Source: Calditrichales bacterium MX18-03
Lineage (GTDB): Bacteria > Bacillota > Clostridia > Lutisporales > Lutisporaceae
Direction of reading: 5' to 3'
DNA: 64,000 nt
Assembly: GCA_021083345.1 (NCBI GenBank)
Contig: JAJGRE010000005.1
Span: 62,001-126,000, forward strand
Shown here: piece by piece, positions 53,573 to 61,971 of the stretch
Layout: each line of letters begins with the position of its first letter
Numbering within the stretch: position 1 is the first letter of the stretch
Program-made: the position numbers and the translations under genes
The notes under the pieces: model-generated
Seen by the model: the letters and a program-made list of their open reading frames with translations, nothing else
What the model was told of the DNA's origin: nothing
The model's database searches: none

Positions 53573-54635
53573 ACCCATGCTTGGTATAGAGGAAAAAATA
53601 CTGGTCAATGAAGTTCTTTCCAGTGGAAAGTTAGCCCAGGGAGAATATGTGGAAAGGTTTGAACGGGACTTTGCCGTATTCCAGGGCAGTAAGCATTGTG
53701 TCGCCACCTCTTCAGGAACCTCGGCCCTTCATGCGGCACTGCTGTCTTTGGGTATTAAACCGGGGGACAAAGTGATAACCACACCTTTCTCATTTATTGC
53801 AACTGCAAATGCCATCCTTTATGTACAAGCTGTTCCTGTCTTTTGTGACATTGATTTGCAGGATTACAACATTTCGCCTCAAGAGCTGCTGGATACCATC
53901 AAAAAACATCCTGATGCAAAAGCAATCATAATAGTTCATCTCTACGGGTATCCCGCGCATATGGCAGAGCTAATGGTGATAGCCGATAAATACAATCTGG
54001 CAGTGATAGAGGATTGCGCACAAGCTCACGGTGCGTCAATCAATGGCAAGAAAGTCGGAACCTTTGGGCACTTTGGGGTTTTTAGCTTTTATCCTACAAA
54101 AAACATGACCTGCGGAGAAGGCGGAATGCTTGCGACCTGGGACAAAGAGCTGGCTGAGAGGGCCAGGAGGTTGATAAACCATGGCCAGACAGCCAAATAC
54201 CAGCATGATGTGCTTGGGTACAATTACAGGATGACCAATATACATGCAGCAATAGGCATAGAACAGCTGCACAAGCTGACCGGCTTTAATGAAAGGCGCA
54301 AAACGATTGCAGCCCGATATTCGAGGGAGATAACCAACCCTGCTTTTATTAAGCCTGTATGCTTACCGGGCTTTGAGCATGTATATCACCAATATACCCT
54401 TTGGGTCAATAACCGGAACAGTTTCATAGAGTTCTTGGAAACACAGGGTATTGGGTATGGCATTCATTATCCCGCAGCTATCCCTGATCAGCCCCTGTAT
54501 CAGCAGGGAGAAATCCTCGGATTTTTCACAAATGCCCGCGTAGCTGCCGAAAGGGTAGTTTCAATTCCCGTTCACCCGGGATTAACAGAACAGGAGGTTG
54601 ATTACATTGTCAGCAGCTTACAAAAATATGCATGA
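53556..54635 (+). CDS. DegT/DnrJ/EryC1/StrS-family sugar aminotransferase
   Basis: This PLP-dependent aminotransferase of about 359 residues has the conserved start MIALAKPMLG, the SGTSALHAALLSLGI motif, and the PLP lysine in FYPTKNMTCGEGGM. It aminates a keto-sugar nucleotide. The frame allows TTG 53541 and ATG 53553, but GAGGAG ending at 53548 gives best spacing for ATG 53556. It overlaps the LpxC-like gene by 17 nt. Confidence 0.9.
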   Translation: MIALAKPMLGIEEKILVNEVLSSGKLAQGEYVERFERDFAVFQGSKHCVATSSGTSALHAALLSLGIKPGDKVITTPFSFIATANAILYVQAVPVFCDIDLQDYNISPQELLDTIKKHPDAKAIIIVHLYGYPAHMAELMVIADKYNLAVIEDCAQAHGASINGKKVGTFGHFGVFSFYPTKNMTCGEGGMLATWDKELAERARRLINHGQTAKYQHDVLGYNYRMTNIHAAIGIEQLHKLTGFNERRKTIAARYSREITNPAFIKPVCLPGFEHVYHQYTLWVNNRNSFIEFLETQGIGYGIHYPAAIPDQPLYQQGEILGFFTNARVAAERVVSIPVHPGLTEQEVDYIVSSLQKYA

Positions 54636-55686
54636 AATCAATAGTCCTCTGAGTGTGTTGGTTACAGGGGCAGGTTCGGTATACGGGCTGGGTATTATCA
54701 AGGCACTTAAAGCATCGGTGCTGCCTGTTGAAATAACAGCAATTGACGTTAACCCATATTCCCTGGGTTTATTTTTTGCCGACAAAGGCTTTATCGCTCC
54801 CCGGGCAGCAGCTGAAGAAAGCTATTATATGTTTATTGAAAACCTTTGTAAAGATCATCAGATTGAAGCGATATTTATCGGCTCTACAGCGGAGCTTTCA
54901 TTTTATGCAAAAAATAGAGAATCCCTTGAAAGGTCTACAGGAGCAAAGGTGTTTGTAAATTCTCCCGGAGTTTTGGAGATTTGCAGCGATAAGTGGCTGA
55001 CCATGTGCCATTTGTCACGCTACGGTTTTCAGGTTCCTGCAAGTATCAGGTATCCTGAAGATACTGGTATGCTCTCCTCATTTATAAAAAGTTCGGGTTT
55101 TCCCTTGATAGTCAAGCCGCGTATGGGACGTGGCTCAGAAGGTGTCGTTCTGGTCAAGGATAAGGAGCAGCTGCTTGGAAATGTAAAGGGTAAGAAAAGC
55201 CTAATTATACAGGAATATCTCACAGATGAGGAGCAAGAGTTTACCGTGGGGATTTGTATTAATCAAATAGGAAAGGTTATTTCCCAAATCGCTTTAAGGC
55301 GGTATTTGCAGGAAGGAGTTTCTATTGCTGCAGTTTCTGGTGGTTATCACGACATTGCAGATTATTGTGCCAGAGTTGCAAGTACACTGGGAGCGTATGG
55401 GGCTATAAATATTCAATTGCGCCTCAAAGATGGAATGCCGGTAATTTTCGAAATAAATCCCAGATTCAGCAGTTCCACAGGTATGCGGTTACTATTTGGA
55501 ATAAATGAGCCGGAAAGCTTAATACGCTCAGAAGTGCTTTGCCAAGAGGTAATACCCTGCCGCGCGGCGACCGGCATGGTATTGAGACAATACACTGATT
55601 ATTACTTTCCACTAGATAAGCTTAACTCGCTTTGTACAGACAGGCTTCACCATAGGGATTTAGGTGCCAGGTTACAAAACGAATAG
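54607..55686 (+). CDS. ATP-grasp ligase (CarB/PylC-like)
   Basis: This protein of about 359 residues has a preATP-grasp Rossmann part (LVTGAGSVYGLG) and an ATP-grasp domain with PLIVKPRMGRGSEGV, IQEYLTDEEQEFTV and metal-binding VIFEINPRFSSSTG. Such enzymes form amide or peptide bonds between a carboxylate and an amine. It overlaps the aminotransferase. Start is TTG 54607 after AGGAGG, less likely ATG 54628. It could attach an amino acid to the amino-sugar. The C-terminal codons include the AGGTGCCAGGT motif also seen at 44.05 kb. Confidence 0.82.
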   Translation: MSAAYKNMHEINSPLSVLVTGAGSVYGLGIIKALKASVLPVEITAIDVNPYSLGLFFADKGFIAPRAAAEESYYMFIENLCKDHQIEAIFIGSTAELSFYAKNRESLERSTGAKVFVNSPGVLEICSDKWLTMCHLSRYGFQVPASIRYPEDTGMLSSFIKSSGFPLIVKPRMGRGSEGVVLVKDKEQLLGNVKGKKSLIIQEYLTDEEQEFTVGICINQIGKVISQIALRRYLQEGVSIAAVSGGYHDIADYCARVASTLGAYGAINIQLRLKDGMPVIFEINPRFSSSTGMRLLFGINEPESLIRSEVLCQEVIPCRAATGMVLRQYTDYYFPLDKLNSLCTDRLHHRDLGARLQNE

Positions 55687-55769
55687 ATAAAACTCTGAGC
55701 CCTTTGCTTATCAGAATGGATTGTAGTATCATAAAATTGGCGTGGATATATTGAGTCAGGGGGTTAACA

Positions 55770-56993
55770 ATGCCTAGATGGAAAAAGAACCTATATATAT
55801 TGTGGACATCACAGGTAATATCACTTCTTAGCTTTAGTTTGGGTTTACCTTTTATATCATTATATATACAGGAATTTGGGATAACAGATCCGAACCAAAT
55901 AAAATTTTACACAGGGATTTTAAGTGCAGCGCCAGCAATTACGATGGCAATAATGTCGCCTTTTTGGGGCAGACTTGCAGATATGTTTGGAAGAAAGCTT
56001 ATGATTCTTAGGGCTATGTTTGCGGCAAGCCTGATTATTGCAGGAATGGGTATGGTCAATGCAGTATGGCAGCTTGTGGCGCTAAGGCTATTTCAGGGGA
56101 TTTTTACCGGTACGATAACTGCGGCGAATGCCTTTATTGCCTCAAATACGCCTTCCAACAAAATGTCTTCCTCACTGGGATTTATGTCATCGGCTAATTT
56201 TATTGGATTTGCCATAGGTCCGATTGTTGGTGGCTATTTTGCTGAGACTGCAGGATACAGGTTCAGCTTCTATACTGGCGGAATATTGATGTTTCTCGGA
56301 TTCGCCTTGGTGCAGCTGCTGCTGGTCGAGGATAAATCCACGTATGGCTTTGTAAAAACACAAACAGAACGGAATAAATTAGAGAAGGGTATTTTTACCA
56401 GCTTTATTGTCTCACTCCTATTTGTGCTGTTTTTCCATAGGATTTTGAGATCTGTTTTCACTCCTTTTATCGCTTTATTTGTTCAGGAAAACCTGGGTTC
56501 TGCCTCGGGGGTCGCTTCAGTTACCGGTTTTATTAATGGAGGGGTTGCTTTTATTACTGCCATGTCCGGTATTGTATTTGGAAAGCTTGGGGAAAGATAC
56601 AATAAAAAGCTGATACTTATCGTATCACTAGCTGCTTCCACATTATTATCGATACTTGTAAATTTATCAGGAAATCTTGCTATCTTTACATGCGTTTATA
56701 TAAGTTTTTACCTCTTTATTGGCGGCGTTGAACCGCTTATAACATCGATTACTGCAGAAAAAACAGCCCCTGAAAACAGAGGAATACTCTTTGGATATCA
56801 GGGCACTGTAGGAAGCATAGGACTGCTGGCTTCTCCCATTTTAGGCACATTTGTTTCGGTGAATTTTTCTATCAAAGCAATTTTGATTCTATTACCGGTT
56901 ATTTGTGCTGCAACACTGGGCTTAAGTTCCAAATTGAAATATAATGAAAACACGATGATGGAAAGCAATCAAAATATAGAGAAATCAATATAA
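55770..56993 (+). CDS. MFS multidrug-type transporter
   Basis: This 407-residue permease has about 12 TM segments, the conserved MFS loop 2-3 motif GRLADMFGRKLMI, and the TM5-like GPIVGGYFAETAG. It resembles drug/H+ antiporters. It is preceded by an 83-bp gap with GGGGG before the ATG. It may export the cluster product or act alone. The substrate is unknown. Confidence 0.85.
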   Translation: MPRWKKNLYILWTSQVISLLSFSLGLPFISLYIQEFGITDPNQIKFYTGILSAAPAITMAIMSPFWGRLADMFGRKLMILRAMFAASLIIAGMGMVNAVWQLVALRLFQGIFTGTITAANAFIASNTPSNKMSSSLGFMSSANFIGFAIGPIVGGYFAETAGYRFSFYTGGILMFLGFALVQLLLVEDKSTYGFVKTQTERNKLEKGIFTSFIVSLLFVLFFHRILRSVFTPFIALFVQENLGSASGVASVTGFINGGVAFITAMSGIVFGKLGERYNKKLILIVSLAASTLLSILVNLSGNLAIFTCVYISFYLFIGGVEPLITSITAEKTAPENRGILFGYQGTVGSIGLLASPILGTFVSVNFSIKAILILLPVICAATLGLSSKLKYNENTMMESNQNIEKSI

Positions 56994-57038
56994 TGTCGGA
57001 GTTGTTGGTACCAGTTACCGAAGCCAGTGGGTTTTTTT

Positions 57039-57090
57039 GAATTATTCTTCTAGTAGTTACATAGCGGCTGGTCCAGTAGCTTGTGGTTAT
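57039..57090 (-). pseudogene. Remnant of an NlpC/P60 hydrolase 3' end
   Basis: On the minus strand it encodes TTSYWTSRYVTTRRIIQ, the C-terminus of the NlpC/P60 protein encoded at 59.55-60.44 kb, with about 6 mismatches in 53 bp and no stop following. Upstream homology ends abruptly. Confidence 0.8.
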
Positions 57091-57401
57091 AGCTGATATG
57101 CTTTGCGGGACTTAGCGGAGATTCAATCTGCAACATGGGACTCAGCTTACTTCAACGAGATTTTAGATGAAAAACGAGACATATGAACAGGCTTCTTTGT
57201 TTTGAGGTTAATGTACTTATGATATAATAAGAACAGGACTAGCACTGAAGCGAATGATAACCAAATATTTACACAAACATCTCTGCAAACGGAGCAATTA
57301 TGAGGAGATAGCAGGGAGGAAGATTTCGGGACTTCGTGATATAAAGGGATAGGCATGAGCCTATTTCTTTGAGTATAAATTGCAGACTAAATAGTTACGC
57401 A

Positions 57402-57419
57402 GAACCGTATCACAAGTAA
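57402..57419 (+). repeat. att-like repeat D
   Basis: GAACCGTATCACAAGTAA is identical to the rlmH end, preceded by TTACGCA as in B. Confidence 0.85.
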
Positions 57420-57420
57420 A

Positions 57421-57472
57421 AGCGAAAACATCTCGGAAGCGTGATGTATCAATGCTTCTGGGATGTTTTGCT
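57421..57472 (+). terminator. Hairpin behind repeat D
   Basis: An AGCGAAAACATC-type arm pairs with GATGTTTTGCT and the inner GGAAGCG with TGCTTCT, a stem of about 20 bp. It resembles the rlmH terminator in its inner part. Confidence 0.75.
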
Positions 57473-57570
57473 TTAGCGATTATTTACCCCGAAATGATAA
57501 CCCTATAACTAAATATTTAACTGGGTAATGGGAAAACTAACAAAGTATCTAATCAAAAGGAGATAAAAAG

Positions 57571-58869
57571 TTGTTATTTAAGGACTTAAACCTAATCATG
57601 CCCATTCAGAAGGCTTTAAAAACTGAAGAATATGATAAGCCTACCTCTATACAGGAAAGAGCTATTCCATCCATACTTGCAGGAAGGGACCTGCTTGGGT
57701 GTGCTCAGACAGGGACTGGAAAGACGGCTGCCTTTGCCATCCCTATATTACAGATCCTTTCACAAGAAAGAAGAACTACCAGGGCTGCTCATCAAATAAG
57801 GGCATTGATATTAGCACCTACCCGTGAACTGGCTATCCAGATCAAGGATAGTTTTGAAGCGTATGGACAATATTTAAGCCTTAGGACTGTGGTCATCTAC
57901 GGCGGCGTATCACAGAATAACCAAACTGACGCGTTAAGAGCCGGTGTTGATATATTGGTTGCAACTCCAGGCAGACTGCTTGATTTGACCAATCAGGGGT
58001 ATATTAAGCTGCACAGCGTGGAACTGTTTGTACTTGATGAGGCAGACCGTATGTTGGATATGGGAATGGTACAAGATGTGAAAAGGATAATAGCACAGCT
58101 GCCTAGAAAAAGGCAAAACTTGTTATTTTCTGCAACCATGCCGCAGGAAGTTTCACAGCTTGTAAACTCTATTTTGACAGACCCGGTTAAAATAGATGTG
58201 AAACATAATTCATCCACTGCCAAGAAGATTAAGCAGGTTTTATATTTTGTTGATGGAAAAGATAAGATTACCTTGCTTTTCCACCTATTAAAAAGCAAAT
58301 CGATTGTATCCGCTTTGGTATTCACACGAACAAAGCAAAGAGCAGATAAAGTTGCCAAAGCGCTCCAAAAAGAAGGGATTAAGGCGCAAGCTATTCATGG
58401 AGATAAGTCACAGAATGCCAGGCAAAGGGTTCTGACTGGTTTTAAAAATATGGAATTCAGGGTCTTAGTTGCAACGGACGTAGCAGCAAGAGGTATTGAT
58501 GTTGACGAATTATCACATGTAGTTAATTTTGACTTGCCGAATATACCGGAAACTTATGTACATCGGATTGGCCGTACCGGCAGGGCTGGTATGACAGGAA
58601 CAGCAATATCCTTCTGTGATAATCAAGAGAAACCATTTCTTAAGGACATTGAAAAACTCATATCAAAGCCAATCGAGGTAATCAAAGATCATCCATATCC
58701 ACTCATGAATATGGTAATCGAGCAGAATAGAGCTCTTGAAAAAAAGTCTTATATAAAAGCTGCAACAGCAAAGCCTGATCTGAAAGCCGGTTCAAGAGCC
58801 GATGAAAAAGAATCAACGGATAAACGATGGCATAAAAGAGACAGGGTTAAAAAGAGTACGAGAAAGTAG
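57571..58869 (+). CDS. DEAD-box ATP-dependent RNA helicase (RhlE-like)
   Basis: This 432-residue helicase has the Q-motif region PTSIQERAIP, Walker A AQTGTGKT, DEAD in VLDEADRMLD, SAT in FSATMP, and HRIGRTGRAG in the second domain, followed by a basic Lys/Arg-rich tail. It unwinds RNA structure, often during cold or ribosome assembly. Start is TTG 57571, 8 nt after AAAAGGAG. A cold-shock protein lies two genes on, which supports a cold-adaptation role. Confidence 0.93.
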   Translation: MLFKDLNLIMPIQKALKTEEYDKPTSIQERAIPSILAGRDLLGCAQTGTGKTAAFAIPILQILSQERRTTRAAHQIRALILAPTRELAIQIKDSFEAYGQYLSLRTVVIYGGVSQNNQTDALRAGVDILVATPGRLLDLTNQGYIKLHSVELFVLDEADRMLDMGMVQDVKRIIAQLPRKRQNLLFSATMPQEVSQLVNSILTDPVKIDVKHNSSTAKKIKQVLYFVDGKDKITLLFHLLKSKSIVSALVFTRTKQRADKVAKALQKEGIKAQAIHGDKSQNARQRVLTGFKNMEFRVLVATDVAARGIDVDELSHVVNFDLPNIPETYVHRIGRTGRAGMTGTAISFCDNQEKPFLKDIEKLISKPIEVIKDHPYPLMNMVIEQNRALEKKSYIKAATAKPDLKAGSRADEKESTDKRWHKRDRVKKSTRK

Positions 58870-58907
58870 TTTTCAATAAAATAAACATATTAAAAAGGAG
58901 TGAGTTA

Positions 58908-59165
58908 ATGAAGTCTAACAAGCCAAGACAGCTAAATGACCAAAGCAATCTGAGAGGACATGGTCAACATGAGGAATACCAACGATGTGAATTGTGTAAT
59001 GTGCCTGTATTCCGTAACCCTTGCTGTGATGTAAGAAGTAGTGGGGTATTTCAAGGTAAAGGCAAAATACTTTGCAATAAGTGTGCGGCAGTTCTAGAAA
59101 AGATACCTGCAGAACAAGCGATTCAGGCTTTAAACAATGCGGCAGAGACCTACCCCAGAGAGTAA
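58908..59165 (+). CDS. Small zinc-binding protein of unknown family
   Basis: This 85-residue hydrophilic protein has Cys pairs CELC and CNKC around a central CC (FRNPCCDVR), suggesting a zinc-finger fold. AAAAGGAG lies 9 nt before the ATG, 38 bp after the helicase stop, so they are probably co-transcribed. No family recognised. Confidence 0.75.
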   Translation: MKSNKPRQLNDQSNLRGHGQHEEYQRCELCNVPVFRNPCCDVRSSGVFQGKGKILCNKCAAVLEKIPAEQAIQALNNAAETYPRE

Positions 59166-59173
59166 TAAAAAAT

Positions 59174-59212
59174 GGAAATGGAATAGTAAACAAAAGTACC
59201 AATTCCATTTCC
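59174..59212. terminator. Bidirectional terminator
   Basis: GGAAATGGAAT and ATTCCATTTCC form an 11-bp stem between the convergent zinc-protein and cold-shock genes. Confidence 0.75.
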
Positions 59213-59223
59213 AAAGATCCATT

Positions 59224-59421
59224 TTAAGAAAGAGTTACATTTGTAGCCTGAGGTCCACGTTGTCCTTTTTCGATATCAAATTGTACCTTTTGGCCTTCTT
59301 CAAGTGATTTGTATCCTTCGGATTTTATTGCGGAAAAATGTACAAACACATCTTCCCCGCCTTCTCTCTCAATAAAGCCAAAGCCTTTTTCGGCGTTGAA
59401 CCACTTTACGACACCCTGCAT
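59224..59421 (-). CDS. Cold-shock protein, CspA/CspB family
   Basis: This 65-residue OB-fold protein has RNP1 KGFGFIE and RNP2 VFVHFSAI. It binds single-stranded RNA/DNA and melts structure at low temperature. The open frame starts at 59430, but AGGAGG lies 8 nt before ATG 59421, which gives the normal start MQGVVKWFN. Confidence 0.95.
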   Translation of the reverse strand: MQGVVKWFNAEKGFGFIEREGGEDVFVHFSAIKSEGYKSLEEGQKVQFDIEKGQRGPQATNVTLS

Positions 59422-59549
59422 ATAAAGCACCTCCTAAATAGTTTTAATCAAAATAGCTGTCTGGGATTTTAGTTATCACCTTATTATTATTATGAGGCTG
59501 AAGACTGAGAGTTATACTTGAAAGATTTTGATTCAAAGTCTCAAGGATT

Positions 59550-60440
59550 TTACTGAATGATTCTTCTGGTCGTTACATAACGGCTAGTCCAGTAGCTTGT
59601 GGTTACATCCGTTATTTTAACAACATCTCCTGTTTTTGGGCTGTTTATCATCTTGCCGCTTCCAAGGTAGATACCGACGTGGCTAATGACTCCATTTCCT
59701 TCGAAGGAGTAGAAAACCAGATCGCCTGGCTGTGTGTATCCTCTAGGTACATAGGTTCCATTTAACGCTTGATCCTTGGATATACGGTTTAAGGTGTATC
59801 CATATTTCCCAAAAACATATTGCGTAAAGCCTGAGCAATCAAATCCCCCATCACTTGGAGAATCACCACCATAAACATAGGGTGTACCAAGAAAAGACTT
59901 GGAGTAGGCAATGACAGCATCCACTTTTTCTTGCCTTGTCGTTTCCTGATGGTTCAGACTCAAATACTGACCGCTTGCCCATCCGATTCTTCCGTCTGAT
60001 AGTCTTATCTGATACCAGCCATTGGACTCGCCTATAATCTTAACGATATTCCCCTTCCACAACACATGCATAATTGAGTAGGCTGTTGACGGTCCGCTGC
60101 GCATGTTTAAGCTGCTGGCTGTGACTGTTGCTGTTGTATCGAGTGATACTGCATCAGAGTATGTGGTAGCTGCGGTTGTAGCAGCAAATGTGTTAATGCC
60201 TGGAAGGAAGGAAAGGGTCCCAACCACAATGGTGCCGATCATCAGTTTCACAGAGTTGATCTTAACATCTGAGAATTTTTCCTGTATAAGTTTTTTGATT
60301 TGCTCATCAAGCCGAAGTGTATTTTCCTTATCACCTGCTAAAAGTTCAGAGGAAAACTCTTCAGAGTCAGGATCCAGATATATCTCAAGGGTATAGCCCT
60401 TAACATCTTCCACCAACCTGTAGCTTTTATAAAAACTCAT
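59550..60440 (-). CDS. SH3b-NlpC/P60 cell-wall endopeptidase
   Basis: This protein of about 296 residues has an unusual charged cytoplasmic-like N-terminus (about 75 residues), a hydrophobic anchor or signal (LMIGTIVVGTLSFLPGI), an SH3b domain (about 105-165, SLNMRSGPSTAY) and an NlpC/P60 domain with catalytic Cys in FDCSGF and His in ISHVGIY. It cuts D-Glu-diamino acid bonds in the wall. GAGGTGG lies 6 nt before ATG 60440, so that start is used. Confidence 0.88.
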   Translation of the reverse strand: MSFYKSYRLVEDVKGYTLEIYLDPDSEEFSSELLAGDKENTLRLDEQIKKLIQEKFSDVKINSVKLMIGTIVVGTLSFLPGINTFAATTAATTYSDAVSLDTTATVTASSLNMRSGPSTAYSIMHVLWKGNIVKIIGESNGWYQIRLSDGRIGWASGQYLSLNHQETTRQEKVDAVIAYSKSFLGTPYVYGGDSPSDGGFDCSGFTQYVFGKYGYTLNRISKDQALNGTYVPRGYTQPGDLVFYSFEGNGVISHVGIYLGSGKMINSPKTGDVVKITDVTTSYWTSRYVTTRRIIQ

Positions 60441-60634
60441 ATTAATCCACCTCATAGCCTTTATAAATATTTATTTACTATTTATAATTACCATGATTTC
60501 AGATAATATTAGTTCAAGTGCAACGCTGTCAACTTATCAGATTGGAGTACCAAATATTGGATCGCAGGCTGATTATTGATATAATAGATATAAGCTCCCT
60601 GAGTCAACGGATGAAAGAAAAAGGAGGTCTCTTT

Positions 60635-61696
60635 ATGTGGCTAGAAAAATTGGAAACACCGGCACTTATTTTGGACTTGGACATTTTTGAAGAAAATATG
60701 AAGACAATGAAGGAATTTTTAGGGCCTGCGGGATTGGCTCTGCGGCCGCATTATAAATCCCATAAGTGTACGGACATCGCACACCGCCAAATTGCAGCGG
60801 GTGCAAAGGGGATCACGTGCGCTAAGCTTGGAGAGGCAGAGGATCTGGCCAATTCTGGCATAGAAGACATTCTTATTGCGAACCAGGTTGTACAGCCGTC
60901 TAAAATTGCACGGGTGGCATATCTTGCCGGCTGCTGCCATTTAACTGTCTGCGTGGACAACGCAGATAATGTCTATGCGCTGGAAAAAGCTGCTTCAATA
61001 CAGGGTTCTACCATATACTGTTTAGTGGAGTTTGAGGTCGGTATGAATAGGTGCGGCGTCGATACATTTAAAAAATTCTATGAGTTAGCTGAATTGATCA
61101 GCAAGTGCCCGCACCTTGTTTTTGAGGGGATTCAGGCCTATGCTGGCCATCTTTCCCATGAAACGGACTATGAAAGAAGAAAATCCGAAGTTGGAGAAAT
61201 TGAACAAAGAATAGCAGAACTCCGTGGTTATGTTGAGAAGAGAGGATTACATGTCAAAGAAGTGAGTGGTGTAAGTACAGGAACTGTTGAATTCCGTAAA
61301 GGGGGTAGTGTCTATACGGAAATTCAGGCTGGAAGCTATATATTTATGGATGCAGCTTATAATTCTTTAAATCTCCATTTCAAAAACGCTCTTTTTGTTC
61401 TAACCACGGTAATCAGCACAAATACAAATTTAATCGTTGCGGATGCAGGTAAAAAATCCGTATCTGTTGATCAGGCGACGCCTGTTTTCAAGGAGTTCCC
61501 TCAATTGCCCGTTGATATGAGTGAGGAACACAGTACAGTTTCAGTCAAAGAGCATAGTATCGTCCTGGGGAATAAGCTCATGCTGATTCCAGGGCACTGC
61601 TGTACTACCATGAACCTCCACAGCCATTTATACCTGGTTCGAAATGGCAGAGTCGAAGATAAAATACCAGTTACAAGCCGGGGGAAAAGCCTATAA
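60635..61696 (+). CDS. D-threonine aldolase / D-serine dehydratase-like PLP enzyme
   Basis: This protein of about 353 residues has an alanine-racemase-like N-terminal barrel with the PLP lysine in RPHYKSHKC and a C-terminal D-serine dehydratase-like domain with the HCC zinc motif (GHCCTTMNLH). It acts on D-amino acids: D-threonine or D-serine. The frame opens at 60518, but AAAGGAGG 60620-60627 gives ATG 60635. It sits next to repeat E and is functionally related to the D-amino-acid operon at the left of the window. Confidence 0.85.
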   Translation: MWLEKLETPALILDLDIFEENMKTMKEFLGPAGLALRPHYKSHKCTDIAHRQIAAGAKGITCAKLGEAEDLANSGIEDILIANQVVQPSKIARVAYLAGCCHLTVCVDNADNVYALEKAASIQGSTIYCLVEFEVGMNRCGVDTFKKFYELAELISKCPHLVFEGIQAYAGHLSHETDYERRKSEVGEIEQRIAELRGYVEKRGLHVKEVSGVSTGTVEFRKGGSVYTEIQAGSYIFMDAAYNSLNLHFKNALFVLTTVISTNTNLIVADAGKKSVSVDQATPVFKEFPQLPVDMSEEHSTVSVKEHSIVLGNKLMLIPGHCCTTMNLHSHLYLVRNGRVEDKIPVTSRGKSL

Positions 61697-61734
61697 ATAC
61701 CGGCTAAGCCGATTTCATTTACCGCCATCACGCA

Positions 61735-61752
61735 GAACCGTATCACAAGTAA
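61735..61752 (+). repeat. att-like repeat E
   Basis: GAACCGTATCACAAGTAA is identical to the rlmH end. The following sequence, AAATGCAAAG and then CAGCCCAGGAGC, is the closest match to that after rlmH itself. The upstream flank TTTCATTTACCGCC is related to that of B. Confidence 0.85.
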
Positions 61753-61757
61753 ATGCA

Positions 61758-61812
61758 AAGAACAGCCCAGGAGCGAGATATACCAATGCTTCGGGGCTGC
61801 TTAATCTGTTCT
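61758..61812 (+). terminator. Hairpin behind repeat E
   Basis: CAGCCCAGGAGC pairs with GCTTCGGGGCTG, with an outer GAACAG/CTGTTC. It is homologous to the hairpin behind rlmH. Confidence 0.75.
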
Positions 61813-61971
61813 TCATTGGAATCTATGTTGGATATAATGTCACAATTTTTCCAGAATATCGACACAATGTGACTAAAATTTCAAAACCCGTCAAAAAACA
61901 TAGAAAACGATGTTTCATAACGGTATAATAGCATTAATAGATATTTATGGAAAAACAGGGGGTTTGTTGAG

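Larger units (their letters stand above)
48755..57419 (+). mobile_element. Putative SCC-like island 3 (repeats C to D): surface-glycan cluster and MFS exporter
   Basis: This 8.7-kb segment between repeats C and D carries one continuous seven-gene biosynthetic cluster and an MFS transporter. No recombinase is seen. The right end also holds a fragment of an NlpC/P60 gene related to the one in island 4. Confidence 0.55.
56994..57570 (+). other. Junction region between islands 3 and 4
   Basis: This 577-bp stretch has an NlpC/P60 gene remnant, an extended -10-like TGATATAAT (57220-57228), a small hairpin ATAGGC/GCCTAT with T-rich tail (57349-57370), repeat D and its hairpin. No intact gene. Confidence 0.6.
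57402..61752 (+). mobile_element. Putative SCC-like island 4 (repeats D to E)
   Basis: This 4.35-kb segment is bounded by identical repeats D and E. It carries a DEAD-box helicase, zinc protein, cold-shock protein, SH3-NlpC/P60 hydrolase and a D-threonine-aldolase-like enzyme. No recombinase is seen. E has a terminator highly similar to that of A and is likely the original chromosomal boundary. Confidence 0.55.

Noticed and set aside
44051-55680. AGGTGCCAGGT pair as an insertion-sequence end
   Set aside because: Only an 11-bp match at two places, with no transposase or target duplication visible.
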